This document shows positions 35,333 to 43,826 of a DNA stretch of 64,000 bases, in pieces. The stretch spans positions 62,001 to 126,000 of the forward strand of contig JAMOTK010000022.1 in assembly GCA_027062365.1 (NCBI GenBank), read 5' to 3'. The position numbers and the translations under genes were made by a program. The notes under the pieces are model-generated. The model made no database searches. It was not told where the DNA came from and was given only the letters and a program-made list of their open reading frames with translations. The DNA is from Sulfurovum sp. (GTDB lineage Bacteria; Campylobacterota; Campylobacteria; Campylobacterales; Sulfurovaceae). Position 1 is the first letter of the stretch, and every line of letters starts with the position of its first letter.

Positions 35333-36079
35333 ATGCCTAAACGATTTTCTATTTTTATGCTATTTTTTATGACGGTACCCCTATTGATACACGCTCAAAT
35401 CATTTATGCCAATTATGATGTAAGTTATGGCATTTTTGGTAAAATAGGGGTAGCCAAAGCTGTTTTAGAAAAAACAGAAGATACTTATAGTATCGACATC
35501 AAGCTCTCAGCCACAGGATTGGCAAAACTATTAAGTAGAGGACGCACAGAACATCATAGTTCACAAGGACATATTAAAAATGGTATTATGATAAGTGATA
35601 GCTATAAAGTAGTCAAGTCACACCATAAAACAGTGATGCAAAAAGAGTATCTTTTTGACCATATTCATCAAACCGTCACTAAAAAATTTAAAAAGTTTAA
35701 AAAAGGAAAACAAACAAGAGATGAAGAGAGTGTGCTTGATTTTTATAGCACCAATGACCTCTTGACACTTTATTTTAACCTTGATGGTCTTATCAAAGAG
35801 AAGACAAAGCCCCATGATTATATTTTTAAGACCATAGGAGCAGAACGTCAAAAAGGTAAAGTTACCGTACATATCCCTAAAAAGAAAGAACTCTCTAAGT
35901 ACTATAAAACACTGGGTAAAAATGCCTCTTGGTATGCCACAGCCATTATCCATCAACAAATATTTTCTAGTAAAGAGGGTAGACTTATGCTGAGTATTGC
36001 TAAAGATGGTATCACCAATAAAGCCATTTTAAAAGATGTAATATTCTTTGGGGATATTCGAGCTGTACGTACTAGATAA
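35333..36079 (+). CDS. DUF3108 protein, exported
   Basis: The ATG at 35333 is preferred over one at 35309, because AAAAGGA lies eight bases ahead and the product then starts with a clean signal peptide (MPKRFSIFMLFFMTVPLLIHA). Conserved DUF3108 features follow: YDVSYGIFGKIGVAKAVL, YDLxxF-like EYLFDHIHQTVT and LDFYSTNDLLTLYFNL. Predicted periplasmic or outer-membrane beta protein of unknown role. Confidence 0.8.
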   Translation: MPKRFSIFMLFFMTVPLLIHAQIIYANYDVSYGIFGKIGVAKAVLEKTEDTYSIDIKLSATGLAKLLSRGRTEHHSSQGHIKNGIMISDSYKVVKSHHKTVMQKEYLFDHIHQTVTKKFKKFKKGKQTRDEESVLDFYSTNDLLTLYFNLDGLIKEKTKPHDYIFKTIGAERQKGKVTVHIPKKKELSKYYKTLGKNASWYATAIIHQQIFSSKEGRLMLSIAKDGITNKAILKDVIFFGDIRAVRTR

Positions 36080-36129
36080 GCCTAAAGCTATTATGCTACA
36101 CTTCCATCATATCAAGATGAGGAACTACG

Positions 36130-37032
36130 TTGAAAAAAATAATAACAAATATGGACAGAGGTATACTCTTTATGCTTTTGGCTTCTTTGAGCTTCGCGAT
36201 GATGGGAGGTTTTGCAAAGGTAGTGAGTCAAATGTTACCTCCTGTTGAGGTTACTTTTTTTAGAAACATTTTTGGCGTTGTGCTTGTGGGACTCTCCATT
36301 TGGAAAATCCCTCTCAATCAAAAAGGTGGAAAGCTTATGCTTCTCATTTTTCGTGGTTCTATGGGATTTTCAGCCCTTTTAGCATATTTCTATATTATGG
36401 CACATATCCCCCTAGGCGAAGCCGTGACCTACAACAAAACATCCCCCATATTTGTGGCTATTTTTGCCTATATCTTCCTCAATGAAAAACTACACCCCTC
36501 AGCACTTTTTGCTATTGCTATTGGCTTTATCGGTATTATCCTCATCGCCCAACCCCAAGGAGGAAGCTTTGATAAATATGATATTTTAGGAATTTTTTCA
36601 GGTATCGGAGCAGCATTAGCCTACACATCTATACGAGAACTACGCACATATTACGACACAAGAGCCATTGTTATGTCTTTCATGCTCATAGGTACAATCG
36701 CTCCTTTATTTCTCATGCTCATCACCCCCTATGTTTCTGTATCAGAAGATTTTGATTGGATGTTTGCATCGTTTATCATGCCCCAAGGGATAGAGTGGGT
36801 GTATGTTACAGCAGTAGGTATCTTTGCCACCATCTCTCAACTGCTTATGACCAAAGCCTACGAACTTACCAAAGCAGGTATCGTAGGTACAATATCCTAT
36901 TCAAATATCATCTTTGCCCTCATCATAGGCACAGTACTCGGAGACCCCCTTCCAAACCTTTGGACATTTTTGGGTATACTATTGGTTGTTGGGTCAGGAT
37001 TTATGGTGGTTTTACTAAAGGATAAAGGCTAA
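36130..37032 (+). CDS. EamA-family (DMT) transporter
   Basis: 300 aa with ten predicted membrane helices in two EamA halves. The first has VEVTFFRNIFGVVLVGLS and EAVTYNKTSPIFVAIFAYIF; the second ends with SNIIFALIIGTVLGDPLP. I take the TTG at 36130 as start, eight bases after GAGGAA; an ATG at 36151 is the alternative. Substrate unknown (metabolite or drug). Confidence 0.88.
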   Translation: MKKIITNMDRGILFMLLASLSFAMMGGFAKVVSQMLPPVEVTFFRNIFGVVLVGLSIWKIPLNQKGGKLMLLIFRGSMGFSALLAYFYIMAHIPLGEAVTYNKTSPIFVAIFAYIFLNEKLHPSALFAIAIGFIGIILIAQPQGGSFDKYDILGIFSGIGAALAYTSIRELRTYYDTRAIVMSFMLIGTIAPLFLMLITPYVSVSEDFDWMFASFIMPQGIEWVYVTAVGIFATISQLLMTKAYELTKAGIVGTISYSNIIFALIIGTVLGDPLPNLWTFLGILLVVGSGFMVVLLKDKG

Positions 37033-37125
37033 CAGAAGGTAAAACAACCCTAAAATAATAATCTTTAGATATACTTTTGTTTATAAAATAATGGGCTAGT
37101 AATGGCTTATATGTAAGGATGAAAA

Positions 37126-37926
37126 ATGATACTAATAGCTGGACCTTGTGTCCTAGAAAGCCGTGATAATGTGATGCGTATCGCACAATCTCTCCTTAAA
37201 TACCATGAAGATTGTACCAAAAATTTTTACTTCAAAGCCTCTTTTGACAAAGCCAACCGAACAAGCCTAGACTCTTTTAGAGGGCCGGGTTTAGACGAAG
37301 GGCTAAAGATGCTTCAAGAGGTCAAAGAACAATTTGGCTATCAAATCCTCACAGATGTTCACGATTACACGCAACCTAAAGCAGTGGCAGAGGTAGCTGA
37401 TGTGCTTCAAATCCCTGCTTTTTTGTGTAGACAAACGGATTTATTGGTCGCTTGTGCGAAGACATCGGCAGTGGTCAATATCAAAAAAGGGCAATTTCTT
37501 GCTCCTGATGCGATGAAACATTCTGTGGCAAAAGTACTTAAAACACGAGGTTTTGAGGGTGAAGTAAACTATGAGAACGCTCAAAAATATAATGTATGGC
37601 TCACAGAACGAGGTTCAACTTTTGGTTATGGTAATCTTATTGTTGATATGCGAGGGCTTAGAATTATGAGAGAATTTGCTCCTGTAATTTTTGATGCCAC
37701 ACACTCTGTCCAAGCCCCTGCTAGTGGAGGTGCTACAAGTGGAGGAGATGCTTCTATGGTAGAATATTTAGCAAGAGGAGCATCTGCTGTGGGTGTAGAT
37801 GGTTTTTTCTTTGAAACGCACTTTGACCCCTCTATCGCTTTAAGTGATGGTCCAAATATGATAAAATTGAATGATTTAGATAGACTTATTGGTCAAATTG
37901 ATGCTATTAGACGTATTGTGGAGTAG
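37126..37926 (+). CDS. kdsA: 3-deoxy-D-manno-octulosonate 8-phosphate synthase
   Basis: Condenses PEP with arabinose-5-P to Kdo-8-P for [53 protein letters not shown] and [11 protein letters not shown] are typical; 266 aa fits. In relatives ribH and nusB follow directly. Here two extra genes lie between kdsA and ribH. Confidence 0.96.
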   Translation: MILIAGPCVLESRDNVMRIAQSLLKYHEDCTKNFYFKASFDKANRTSLDSFRGPGLDEGLKMLQEVKEQFGYQILTDVHDYTQPKAVAEVADVLQIPAFLCRQTDLLVACAKTSAVVNIKKGQFLAPDAMKHSVAKVLKTRGFEGEVNYENAQKYNVWLTERGSTFGYGNLIVDMRGLRIMREFAPVIFDATHSVQAPASGGATSGGDASMVEYLARGASAVGVDGFFFETHFDPSIALSDGPNMIKLNDLDRLIGQIDAIRRIVE

Positions 37927-37947
37927 AATTTAGGCTTATTCTAATAA

Positions 37948-37990
37948 TATGTCATTGTATGACATAAAATAACTTTAAATAAAGTTTTAT
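37948..37990 (+). terminator. Two small hairpins after kdsA
   Basis: TATGTCAT / ATGACATA (37948-37966, three-base loop) and AACTTTA / TAAAGTT (37971-37986, two-base loop), the second followed by TTAT. Both stems are short and A/T-rich. They could weaken read-through from kdsA into the ATPase cassette or serve as an operator for it. Confidence 0.4.
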
Positions 37991-38026
37991 TGGTTATTAT
38001 TAACATAAAAATATTAGGAATATATA

Positions 38027-39181
38027 ATGATATTAGAGTTTGGAGCAAAAAATTTTTATTCATTTAAAGAAGGATTTGAAGTTTCTTTAAGATTGGGTGA
38101 AGGATGTCCAAAGACTATATCTAAAGGTAATTTTTATACTAATATTATGGCAATTAAAGGAGCGAATGCTTCAGGTAAAACGAATGTACTGAAAGTATTA
38201 TCTTTTTTATGTGATTTCGTTAAGAACTCTTTTAATCAAAATCCTGACTCTAAAATACCATTTCATTCATTTTTTGATAATTCTCAGCCTAGTGAGTTTT
38301 ATATTGTTTTTCTTGAAAATAATATAGAGTATAGATATGAATTAAAACTTACTGTAGATAGAATACTTTCTGAGATTATTTATAGGAAAGAAAAAAGAGA
38401 GAGTAAAATCATTGAAAGAAAGAAAAATAAAATTATTTCAAAATTAAAAGAGTTTAAAGATTTAGAAATTATGAAATTAAGAGATAACGTTTCTTTAGTC
38501 AGTACAGCCAATCAATATGGTGTTGAAAGTACAAAATTAATTTATACGCTTTTTAGTAAAATTGGAATAAATGTAGATGATTTGGGTCGAAAAGATGATT
38601 ATATAGATTATAAATCTGTTACACAGTTTTATTTTGAAAATCAATCTATTTTTGATTTTGTTAAAAAAGTTTTAGTGCTTTCTGATACAGGTATTAATAC
38701 TATAACAATAGAGAAACAAACGCATAAAGAGACAGGAAAAGAGGAATACTTTCCACTATTTAACTATAATATACTAGATGAGGAAGGTCATAACTTAACT
38801 TTCCAATACCAATCAAGTGGGGTAAAAGCTCTTTATTTACAATTAGGACTTTATAAAATTATTTTAGATATGGGTGGTACATTGGTCTTAGATGAATTTG
38901 ATATAAATTTACATAGTGACTTATTGCCAATGCTTATAAACTTTTTTGATGATGAAGAGAAAAATCCAAATAATGCTCAACTGATTTTTACTACACACCA
39001 TACAGATATAATGGATAAACTTGGTAAATATAGAGTTGTTTTAGTAAACAAAGATAAAAATGAGAGTTTTTTGTATCGACTAGATGAAATTCAAGGTGAT
39101 ATGCTTCGTAATGACCGTTCTATCGTTCAAAAGTATAAAGAGGGGAAGATAGGTGGTAAACCAAGGTTAAATTATGGCTAG
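38027..39181 (+). CDS. AAA15-type ATPase (cassette 1), likely defence
   Basis: 384 aa, OLD/ABC-like ATPase. N-terminal FGAKNFYSFKEG, Walker A GANASGKT at 45-52, a charged helical insert, signature-like QYQSSGVKALYLQLGLY, Walker B GTLVLDEFDINLH, the histidine loop LIFTTHHTDIMD, and a C-terminal KIGGKPRLNYG as in RloA/AbiL-type ATPases. SD AGGAA precedes the ATG. It overlaps the next gene by eight bases, so the two form a unit. A sensor ATPase that controls a toxic partner is the usual logic of such pairs. Richer in A/T than kdsA and ribH on either side. Confidence 0.85.
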   Translation: MILEFGAKNFYSFKEGFEVSLRLGEGCPKTISKGNFYTNIMAIKGANASGKTNVLKVLSFLCDFVKNSFNQNPDSKIPFHSFFDNSQPSEFYIVFLENNIEYRYELKLTVDRILSEIIYRKEKRESKIIERKKNKIISKLKEFKDLEIMKLRDNVSLVSTANQYGVESTKLIYTLFSKIGINVDDLGRKDDYIDYKSVTQFYFENQSIFDFVKKVLVLSDTGINTITIEKQTHKETGKEEYFPLFNYNILDEEGHNLTFQYQSSGVKALYLQLGLYKIILDMGGTLVLDEFDINLHSDLLPMLINFFDDEEKNPNNAQLIFTTHHTDIMDKLGKYRVVLVNKDKNESFLYRLDEIQGDMLRNDRSIVQKYKEGKIGGKPRLNYG

Positions 39182-39698
39182 TAAAAAGTTTCAAAATAGG
39201 AAAAAAATAGCTTTTTTGGATACTATTCCTAAAGTTTTCATTAATAGTGATAATAATACATTAACTTTAAAATGTAAATTTAATTTTGCCTATTTTGATA
39301 ATAGTCAAGAAGTAGGACAAGATTTTTCTGATTGGTCTCAAAATGAATTAAAAAAGTTATTAGATAAACTAAAAGAATATTCTAAAGAACCATTAGTTCA
39401 TTGGAGTAAACTAGAAATAGGTAAAGCTAAATATCGGTCTCATATATTAGAAATTTATGAAAAGTTTCCAACAGAATCAGATTTTATAAACCCTACTTTT
39501 ATTCCTGACGATATAAGTTGGGCGAGATTTAGATTAGAAAATAGTGTTAGATTGATAGGATTTATAATTCCTGAAAAATATCATGATACAATTCACCCAA
39601 AAACTGAAGAGAGATTTGATAAAAATACTTTTTATATTGTATTTTTAGATAAGAATCATCTCTTTTATAAAATAAAAACACAAACAAAAGGAAAATAG
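39174..39698 (+). CDS. Unknown partner of the cassette 1 ATPase
   Basis: 174 aa, no signal or membrane segment. A basic start (KKFQNRKKIAFLD), a central helical part (SDWSQNELKKLLDKLKEYS) and a C-terminal beta part with FRLENSVRLIGFII and FYIVFLDKNHLFYK. That last arrangement recalls small RNase-like toxins but I cannot place it in a family; it is not RloB-like or DUF4435-like by eye. Overlaps the ATPase by eight bases. Its last codons (AAAGGAAAA) also form the ribosome site of ribH. Confidence 0.72.
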   Translation: MASKKFQNRKKIAFLDTIPKVFINSDNNTLTLKCKFNFAYFDNSQEVGQDFSDWSQNELKKLLDKLKEYSKEPLVHWSKLEIGKAKYRSHILEIYEKFPTESDFINPTFIPDDISWARFRLENSVRLIGFIIPEKYHDTIHPKTEERFDKNTFYIVFLDKNHLFYKIKTQTKGK

Positions 39699-40166
39699 AT
39701 GACAACAGTAGAAGGTAACTTACAAGTAGACAAGAGCAAAAAAGTAGCGATTATTAATGGTAGATTTAACCACTTTATCACAGATAGATTGGTAGAGGGT
39801 GCAGTGGATGCTTATACAAGACATGGAGGAAATCCTGATGATTTGGATTTGATTTTAGTCCCAGGTGCATTTGAAATTCCTTTTGCTCTTGATAAGGCTT
39901 TGGCTAGTGGTAAGTATGACGCTGTATGTTGTTTGGGTGCAGTTATTCGTGGGGCAACTCCTCATTTTGACTATATCTCGGCAGAAGCTACCAAGGGTGT
40001 GGCTACGGTAGGACTCAAACATGGCAAAGCTGTGACTTTTGGCGTATTAACCGTTAATAGCATCGAACAAGCGATTGAGAGAGCAGGGACAAAAGCAGGA
40101 AACAAAGGTGGCGAAGCGATGGTCGGACTGATTGAAATGATTAATCTTTATGGAGAGTTAGCATAA
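39699..40166 (+). CDS. ribH: 6,7-dimethyl-8-ribityllumazine synthase
   Basis: Penultimate riboflavin enzyme, forming a capsid-like 60-mer or smaller ring. [48 protein letters not shown] with the catalytic His, and [17 protein letters not shown] are family marks; 155 aa fits. The ATG follows the cassette 1 stop with no gap, and its stop overlaps the nusB start by one base. Confidence 0.96.
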   Translation: MTTVEGNLQVDKSKKVAIINGRFNHFITDRLVEGAVDAYTRHGGNPDDLDLILVPGAFEIPFALDKALASGKYDAVCCLGAVIRGATPHFDYISAEATKGVATVGLKHGKAVTFGVLTVNSIEQAIERAGTKAGNKGGEAMVGLIEMINLYGELA

Positions 40167-40564
40167 TGGCAACAAGACACCAAGCAAGAACAGCTGTCAT
40201 CGGACTATTGTATGCCTATGATTTGGGTAACGAAAATATCGCTAAATTTTCTGATGAAATATTAGAAGAGGGTAAAATCCGTAACAAACAAAGAGAGTTT
40301 TCACATACACTCTTTGACGGTACGATTGAACATATAGAACTCATAGACAAAGAAATCAAAGCCCATCTCAAAGATTGGGATTATGACGGCATAGGCAAAG
40401 TAGAAAAAGCCATTATGCGTTTGGGTGCGTATGAGATACTCATCGCCAAAACAGACAAAGCCATCATCATCAATGAAGCAGTAGAACTCGCTAAGACTTT
40501 GGCAGACGAAAAATCTCCTAAGTTCATCAATGGGGTTTTGGATGCTTTGGGGAAAACTGACTAA
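40166..40564 (+). CDS. nusB: Transcription antitermination protein NusB
   Basis: 132 aa, all-helical, acts with NusE in rRNA antitermination. ATRHQARTAVIGLLYAYDL at the N-terminus and IGKVEKAIMRLGAYEI followed by INEAVELAKTLADEKSPKFI are diagnostic. Joined to ribH by a one-base overlap. The second ATPase cassette begins 21 bases later. Confidence 0.95.
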   Translation: MATRHQARTAVIGLLYAYDLGNENIAKFSDEILEEGKIRNKQREFSHTLFDGTIEHIELIDKEIKAHLKDWDYDGIGKVEKAIMRLGAYEILIAKTDKAIIINEAVELAKTLADEKSPKFINGVLDALGKTD

Positions 40565-40585
40565 GAGTTAGGATAGGAAACTAAA

Positions 40586-41917
40586 ATGAAATTATTAAAT
40601 CTCAAGATAGAGGGACTGTTTAATTTATTTAACCATGAGATTCATTATAATCAAAAGGAGCGAATTACTATATTAACTGCTCCAAATGGTTATGGTAAGA
40701 CTATGACACTTAAAATTATAGATAACTTATTTAATAAGAGATTTAGTTTTTTTTCAAGATTAGTTTTTGATAAAATTATTGTTACTTTAGATAATAATAA
40801 CTCTATAAATATTATAAAAACAATTACTAGTGATACTACTAAAATAGATTTTATTTTAAAAGATAATATTCAAACAATTACTGCTTTTGAATACCCATCT
40901 AAAAAATTACTTTCTGAGGTAAAGAAAGGGATGCCTTTTCGTCAAATAGAAGAATTTTTGCCTAATTTTATTGAAAGAGTAAGAAGTAACGAATTTTTAA
41001 ATATATCAACAAATGAAACTTTATCACTTGAAGAAGCTATTTATCAATATAGTGACTATATTCCTGAACATTTTATGAAACGATTTAATATTGGCATTCC
41101 TAAAGAGTTTCTTTATATTTTAGATGAACTTGAAGTATATCTTATTCAAGAACAACGATTAATACAAAGAGAGTCCGTATCTAATCATAGACTGAGAAGA
41201 GAAACAGTCATTACTGATACTATTGAGAAATATTCACATGAATTAAGTTACAAAATTAAACAAATTATTGAAGAATATGCACAAGTTACACAATCTTTAG
41301 ATAGTAGTTTTCCAAAACGCTTGTTTAAAGCGAGAAAGACCTCTCTTAATGAAGAGGAGTTAAAAGCTAAATTACAATCATTACAAGAACAAAGGCAGAA
41401 GACTTCTCAATATGGGTTATTAAAATTAGATGAAGATAGTTTTTTAGAAGAAGCTGAAATTAGTGATAGTGATACAAAGGTTTTATCTCTTTATATTATT
41501 GATAGTGAAGAAAAATTAGCTGTTTTTCGTTCTTTAGTAGATAAAATTGAACTTTTTACAAAAATATTAAATGAAAGAAGATTTAATTTTAAAAAAATCA
41601 AGATTGATAAAGACAAGGGATTTATTTTTGAGTCAGAAAATGGTTCAATTTTACAATTAACAGAATTATCATCAGGTGAGCAACATGAGGTTGTTTTACT
41701 TTTTGAACTTATTTTTAAATCAAGTGATAATTCACTAGTATTAATTGATGAACCTGAAATATCACTTCATATTGTATGGCAAAAAGAGTTTTTAAATGAT
41801 ATTAAAGAGATAATAAAACTTCAAAATATAGATATTGTTATCGCAACACATTCACCTTATATTATTGATGATAGTTGGGATTTAACAGTTAATTTAGAGG
41901 CTTCTAAAAGTGAATAG
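40586..41917 (+). CDS. AAA ATPase (cassette 2), AriA-like
   Basis: 443 aa. Walker A APNGYGKT at 32-39, a long helical, coiled-coil-like middle (about 180-290), signature LTELSSGEQHEVVLLF, Walker B LVLIDEPEISLH and the histidine loop IVIATHSPYIID. It overlaps a DUF4435 gene by eight bases. ATPase plus DUF4435 is the composition of the PARIS anti-phage system, where AriA cages AriB and lets it go on sensing phage proteins. Clearly A/T-richer than nusB and mqnC around it. Confidence 0.83.
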   Translation: MKLLNLKIEGLFNLFNHEIHYNQKERITILTAPNGYGKTMTLKIIDNLFNKRFSFFSRLVFDKIIVTLDNNNSINIIKTITSDTTKIDFILKDNIQTITAFEYPSKKLLSEVKKGMPFRQIEEFLPNFIERVRSNEFLNISTNETLSLEEAIYQYSDYIPEHFMKRFNIGIPKEFLYILDELEVYLIQEQRLIQRESVSNHRLRRETVITDTIEKYSHELSYKIKQIIEEYAQVTQSLDSSFPKRLFKARKTSLNEEELKAKLQSLQEQRQKTSQYGLLKLDEDSFLEEAEISDSDTKVLSLYIIDSEEKLAVFRSLVDKIELFTKILNERRFNFKKIKIDKDKGFIFESENGSILQLTELSSGEQHEVVLLFELIFKSSDNSLVLIDEPEISLHIVWQKEFLNDIKEIIKLQNIDIVIATHSPYIIDDSWDLTVNLEASKSE

Positions 41918-42749
41918 TATTCAAGCTTTATCTCGTGCATTAGAACCTAAACTTGTGGAGATAAAACTTTCTATTAGACACCCTCAAAATGAAAATAAAG
42001 TTTTTATCTTATTGGAGGGAGATACAGATATAAAACTTTTTAGAAATATTTTTTCTCATAATTATACAGATACTATAGAAGTCAAAGGTAAAGATAAAGT
42101 TATTGAAGGATTAAATAATTTAATAGAAGATGGTTATAAAAATATAATTGGTATAGCTGATGCTGATTTTGATAATTTAGAAGAGATTGCTTATAATAAT
42201 AACTTGTTTATTACTGATTATCATGATATGGAAATTCAAATGATTGAAACAGAGGCATTCTATTCCACTATTAATGAGTATTCCAATGGCGAATGTTATG
42301 CTTTTTTATCTGAAAATCTTAAAGAAAATATATATGATATTGCTATAAAAATAGGCTATATCAGATGGTATTCTCATAAAAATAATGGCTTATTTAATTT
42401 TAAGAGAATTAAATTAAATAATTTAGTATCTTATTTGGATTGTCAAGTATCTTTTGATTTTGATAAATTAATAGAACTATTGATAGAACAAATTGACTAC
42501 GATATAAATATACAAGACGAAATAGATAGTTTAAAACTTATATCTATAGACTCCTTACAAATTTGTAATGGGCATGATATGACTTTGCTTATGGCACAAT
42601 ATTTTTCAAGAGGAAATATAAATAAAGATAAAATAGAAGAATCTTTAAGATTATCTTATACTTTTTCTTATTTTAAGACTACAAATTTATTTAATAATTT
42701 AAATATATGGGCTGATTCAAATTATTATCAGGTATTTAAAGAGAATTGA
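41910..42749 (+). CDS. DUF4435 (TOPRIM-like) protein, AriB-like effector
   Basis: 279 aa. FILLEGDTDIKLF with E36, then GIADADFDNLEEI and FITDYHDMEIQMIE follow the DUF4435 pattern: a TOPRIM-like core with a glutamate and an Asp-rich strand. In PARIS, AriB is a nuclease that cleaves host tRNA-Lys. Start overlaps the ATPase by eight bases. The C-terminal helical part is unlike anything I recognise. Assignment to PARIS proper, rather than a related ATPase/DUF4435 pair, is open. Confidence 0.8.
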   Translation: MNSIQALSRALEPKLVEIKLSIRHPQNENKVFILLEGDTDIKLFRNIFSHNYTDTIEVKGKDKVIEGLNNLIEDGYKNIIGIADADFDNLEEIAYNNNLFITDYHDMEIQMIETEAFYSTINEYSNGECYAFLSENLKENIYDIAIKIGYIRWYSHKNNGLFNFKRIKLNNLVSYLDCQVSFDFDKLIELLIEQIDYDINIQDEIDSLKLISIDSLQICNGHDMTLLMAQYFSRGNINKDKIEESLRLSYTFSYFKTTNLFNNLNIWADSNYYQVFKEN

Positions 42750-42764
42750 GAATAAAGGAAAACA

Positions 42765-43826
42765 ATGACAGCAACTATGACAAAACGAATGACCATAGAT
42801 GAAGCGATAGACCTTATAGAAAATGGGGATTTAAAGACTTTGGGGAAGATGGCTTTAGCTCGTAAAAAGCAGATGCACCCAAAAGGTGTGACTACTTTTG
42901 TGGTGGATAGAAATATTAATTATACCAATATTTGTTGGGTTGATTGTAAGTTTTGTGCTTTTTATACGCACGAGAAAAAAGAAGATGCCTATATCTTGAC
43001 TTTTGATGAGATTGATTTTAAAATAGATGAGCTTTTGGCTATCGGTGGGACGCAGATTTTATTTCAAGGTGGGGTTCATCCTAAGTTGGAGATTGAATGG
43101 TATGAGGATTTGGTGGAGCATATTCATCAGAAATATCCACAAGTGACTATTCATGGCTTCTCTTCTATTGAGATAAATTATATTGCTTCTCGTTCTAAAA
43201 TTTCTATTTCAGAAGTGCTTTCACGGCTCAAAGCCAAGGGGCTAAGCTCAATACCAGGGGCAGGGGCAGAGATATTGAGCGATAGGGTGCGTGATATTAT
43301 TGCACCCAAAAAACATGACAAAGATGAGTGGCTAGATGTGCATAGACAGGCTCATAAATTGGGGATTAAATCTACTGCTACGATGATGTATGGCACGGTG
43401 GAAACAGTGCATGAGATTGTGGAGCATTTGGATTATGTACGTCAGCTTCAAGATGAGACAGGGGGCTTTCGTGCCTTTATTATGTGGTCTTATCAAAGCG
43501 ACCATACACAGCTCAAACGTGAACTGCCTACGATTACCAAGACTACACCCAATCAATATTTGCGTTATCTAGCCGTGGCAAGACTATTTTTGGATAATGT
43601 GCCAAATATCCAAAGCTCATGGGTGACACAAGGCTCGTATATAGGACAAATGGCACTATTGTTTGGGGCAAATGATTTGGGTAGCACGATGATGGAAGAG
43701 AATGTGGTATCATCAGCAGGGGCAAAAAACGAGATGAACCAAGAGCAGATGATAGAGCTTATTTGTGATGTAGGCGAGAGTCCTGCGAAACGCAATACGG
43801 CATATACGATTTTGGAAAGATTTTAG
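42765..43826 (+). CDS. mqnC: Cyclic dehypoxanthine futalosine synthase
   Basis: Radical SAM enzyme of the futalosine route to menaquinone. The iron-sulfur cluster motif is CWVDCKFC (C-x3-C-x2-C), within VVDRNINYTNICWVDC; QGGVHPKLEIEWYEDL, SIPGAGAEILSDRVRD and TATMMYGTVET are diagnostic. 353 aa fits. A separate SD (AAAGGAAAAC) lets it be translated independently of the cassette. Confidence 0.95.
   Translation: MTATMTKRMTIDEAIDLIENGDLKTLGKMALARKKQMHPKGVTTFVVDRNINYTNICWVDCKFCAFYTHEKKEDAYILTFDEIDFKIDELLAIGGTQILFQGGVHPKLEIEWYEDLVEHIHQKYPQVTIHGFSSIEINYIASRSKISISEVLSRLKAKGLSSIPGAGAEILSDRVRDIIAPKKHDKDEWLDVHRQAHKLGIKSTATMMYGTVETVHEIVEHLDYVRQLQDETGGFRAFIMWSYQSDHTQLKRELPTITKTTPNQYLRYLAVARLFLDNVPNIQSSWVTQGSYIGQMALLFGANDLGSTMMEENVVSSAGAKNEMNQEQMIELICDVGESPAKRNTAYTILERF

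Noticed and set aside
37948-37990. The hairpins after kdsA as an attachment site for cassette 1
   Set aside because: No matching direct repeat was found at the far end near ribH, and no integrase is present.
40586-41917. Reading the cassette ATPases as SMC/RecF-type repair proteins
   Set aside because: They lack the long coiled-coil arms and hinge of SMC proteins and the RecF layout, and each is translationally coupled to an effector-like gene.
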